Origin: an uncultured Flavobacteriales bacterium
GTDB lineage: Bacteria; Bacteroidota; Bacteroidia; Palsa-965
Direction of reading: 5' to 3'
DNA length: 13,648 nt
NCBI GenBank assembly: GCA_946478675.1
Contig: CAMLEF010000086.1
Span: forward strand, 1 to 13,648
A program made the position numbers and the translations under genes. Below the pieces are notes generated by a model. That model had not been told where the DNA came from. It worked only from the letters and a program-made list of their open reading frames with translations, and made no database searches. This document shows, one piece after another, positions 13,220 through 13,648 of this stretch; position 1 is the stretch's first letter; each line of letters starts with the position of its first letter.

Positions 13220-13291
13220 GTGAAAAAAATGCTGCTTTTACTTTTTATTTTCCCGTTAAAGCTGCCTTCGCAAACCGGTAAGCTGCATTGA
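13220..13291 (+). pseudogene. Orphan signal-peptide-like 23-residue frame
   Basis: A GTG at 13220 (or the ATG at 13229) opens a short frame reading MKKMLLLLFIFPLKLPSQTG and ending with TGA at 13289-13291. It has the basic start, hydrophobic core and SQ-type end of a Bacteroidota signal peptide, then stops at once. It may be the remnant of a decayed secreted-protein gene, a small hydrophobic peptide, or chance. It lies in the 195-base space before ettA; apart from the hairpin at 13181 I see nothing else clear there. Confidence 0.3.
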
Positions 13292-13323
13292 GGATTTCTT
13301 CCCGGCAACTGCCCTTTTTTCAC

Positions 13324-13331
13324 GATATTTG
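13324..13331 (+). promoter_or_regulatory. Possible -7 box of ettA
   Basis: GATATTTG matches TAnnTTTG at all but the first base and lies 39 bases upstream of the ATG at 13371, a normal leader length. No good TTTG -33 box is seen 19-21 bases upstream. Confidence 0.3.
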
Positions 13332-13370
13332 CAGCCCTAAGATTTTTTTCCAACGATCAATACATCTCCC

Positions 13371-13648
13371 ATGTCAGAAGGCAGACAGATTATTTTTTCG
13401 ATGGTGAATGTTTCCAAAATTCACCCTCCGCAAAAACAGGTTCTCAAAGACATTTACCTCTCGTTCTATTACGGCGCCAAGATCGGTGTGATCGGTCTGA
13501 ACGGTTCCGGTAAATCATCGCTGCTGCGCATCATCGCGGGCGTCGATAAAGATTACATCGGCGACGTGCATTTTTCGCCCGGCTATTCGATCGGTTTCCT
13601 CGAGCAGGAGCCGAAGCTCGACGAGTCGAAAACGGTGATGGACATCGT
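13371..13648 (+). CDS. ettA: ABC-F translation factor EttA, N-terminal part
   Basis: The first 92 codons of a gene that continues beyond the window. The product starts MSEGRQIIFSMVNVSKIHPPQ and has LKDIYLSFYYGAKIGVIG, a Walker A motif GLNGSGKSS (42-50), RIIAGVDKDYIGDV and the Q-loop GFLEQEP with Gln79. The order and spacing match the N-terminal ATPase domain of EttA, the energy-dependent translational throttle. EttA binds the ribosomal E site and senses the ATP/ADP ratio at the start of elongation in the cytoplasm. The full family length is about 555-560 residues with two ABC domains; only the first third of domain one is visible. The ATG at 13371 gives an N-terminus that aligns with the known protein. 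ABC-F paralogues such as Uup or YheS are less likely because of the GAKIGVIGLNG and AGVDKD stretches. Confidence 0.92.
   Translation, partial: MSEGRQIIFSMVNVSKIHPPQKQVLKDIYLSFYYGAKIGVIGLNGSGKSSLLRIIAGVDKDYIGDVHFSPGYSIGFLEQEPKLDESKTVMDI

Overview
The window looks like chromosomal DNA from a member of the Bacteroidota with fairly high GC. Two proteins end in type A Por/type IX secretion (T9SS) sorting domains. The 2-oxoacid dehydrogenase E1 alpha and beta subunits are fused, as is common in this phylum. Shine-Dalgarno sequences are poor, and several start regions carry sequences close to the Bacteroidota -7 box TAnnTTTG. No rRNA, tRNA, CRISPR array, insertion sequence or phage gene was seen. 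No gene-free stretch exceeds 300 bases; the longest are about 185 to 196 bases.

Layout. Bases 1-5004 are a minus-strand block. It holds a partial conserved hypothetical gene, an array of inverted 8-bp repeats, murQ (peptidoglycan recycling), a membrane-anchored MORN-repeat protein, a T9SS-sorted secreted protein, a DUF6687-like protein, a PemK/MazF-type toxin gene, and a gene for its presumed partner, which has one transmembrane helix. Directly upstream on the same strand is a long fused E1 alpha/beta dehydrogenase gene (5032-7449). Bases 7635-9459 run on the plus strand: a four-helix membrane protein of the DUF6544/DUF6920 type, then a lipoprotein, closed by a strong TTCG-loop terminator. 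A stand-alone MEDS-domain protein (9656-10285) converges with a T9SS-sorted subtilisin-family protease (10289-12436, minus). Divergent from the protease is a small secreted protein of unknown function (12537-13175). After a short peptide frame that looks like an orphan signal peptide comes the 5' part of ettA, an ABC-F translation factor, which runs off the window.

How the genes relate. Most are unrelated housekeeping or envelope genes. The unit most worth attention is 5004-3180. The transmembrane partner gene, the toxin gene and the DUF6687-like gene overlap by 22 bp and 4 bp, so they are probably translated in a coupled way. The first two are clearly more AT-rich than the genes on both sides, which suggests an acquired toxin-antitoxin cassette spliced between the dehydrogenase gene and the DUF6687-like gene. 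A membrane-tethered antitoxin would be an unusual architecture.
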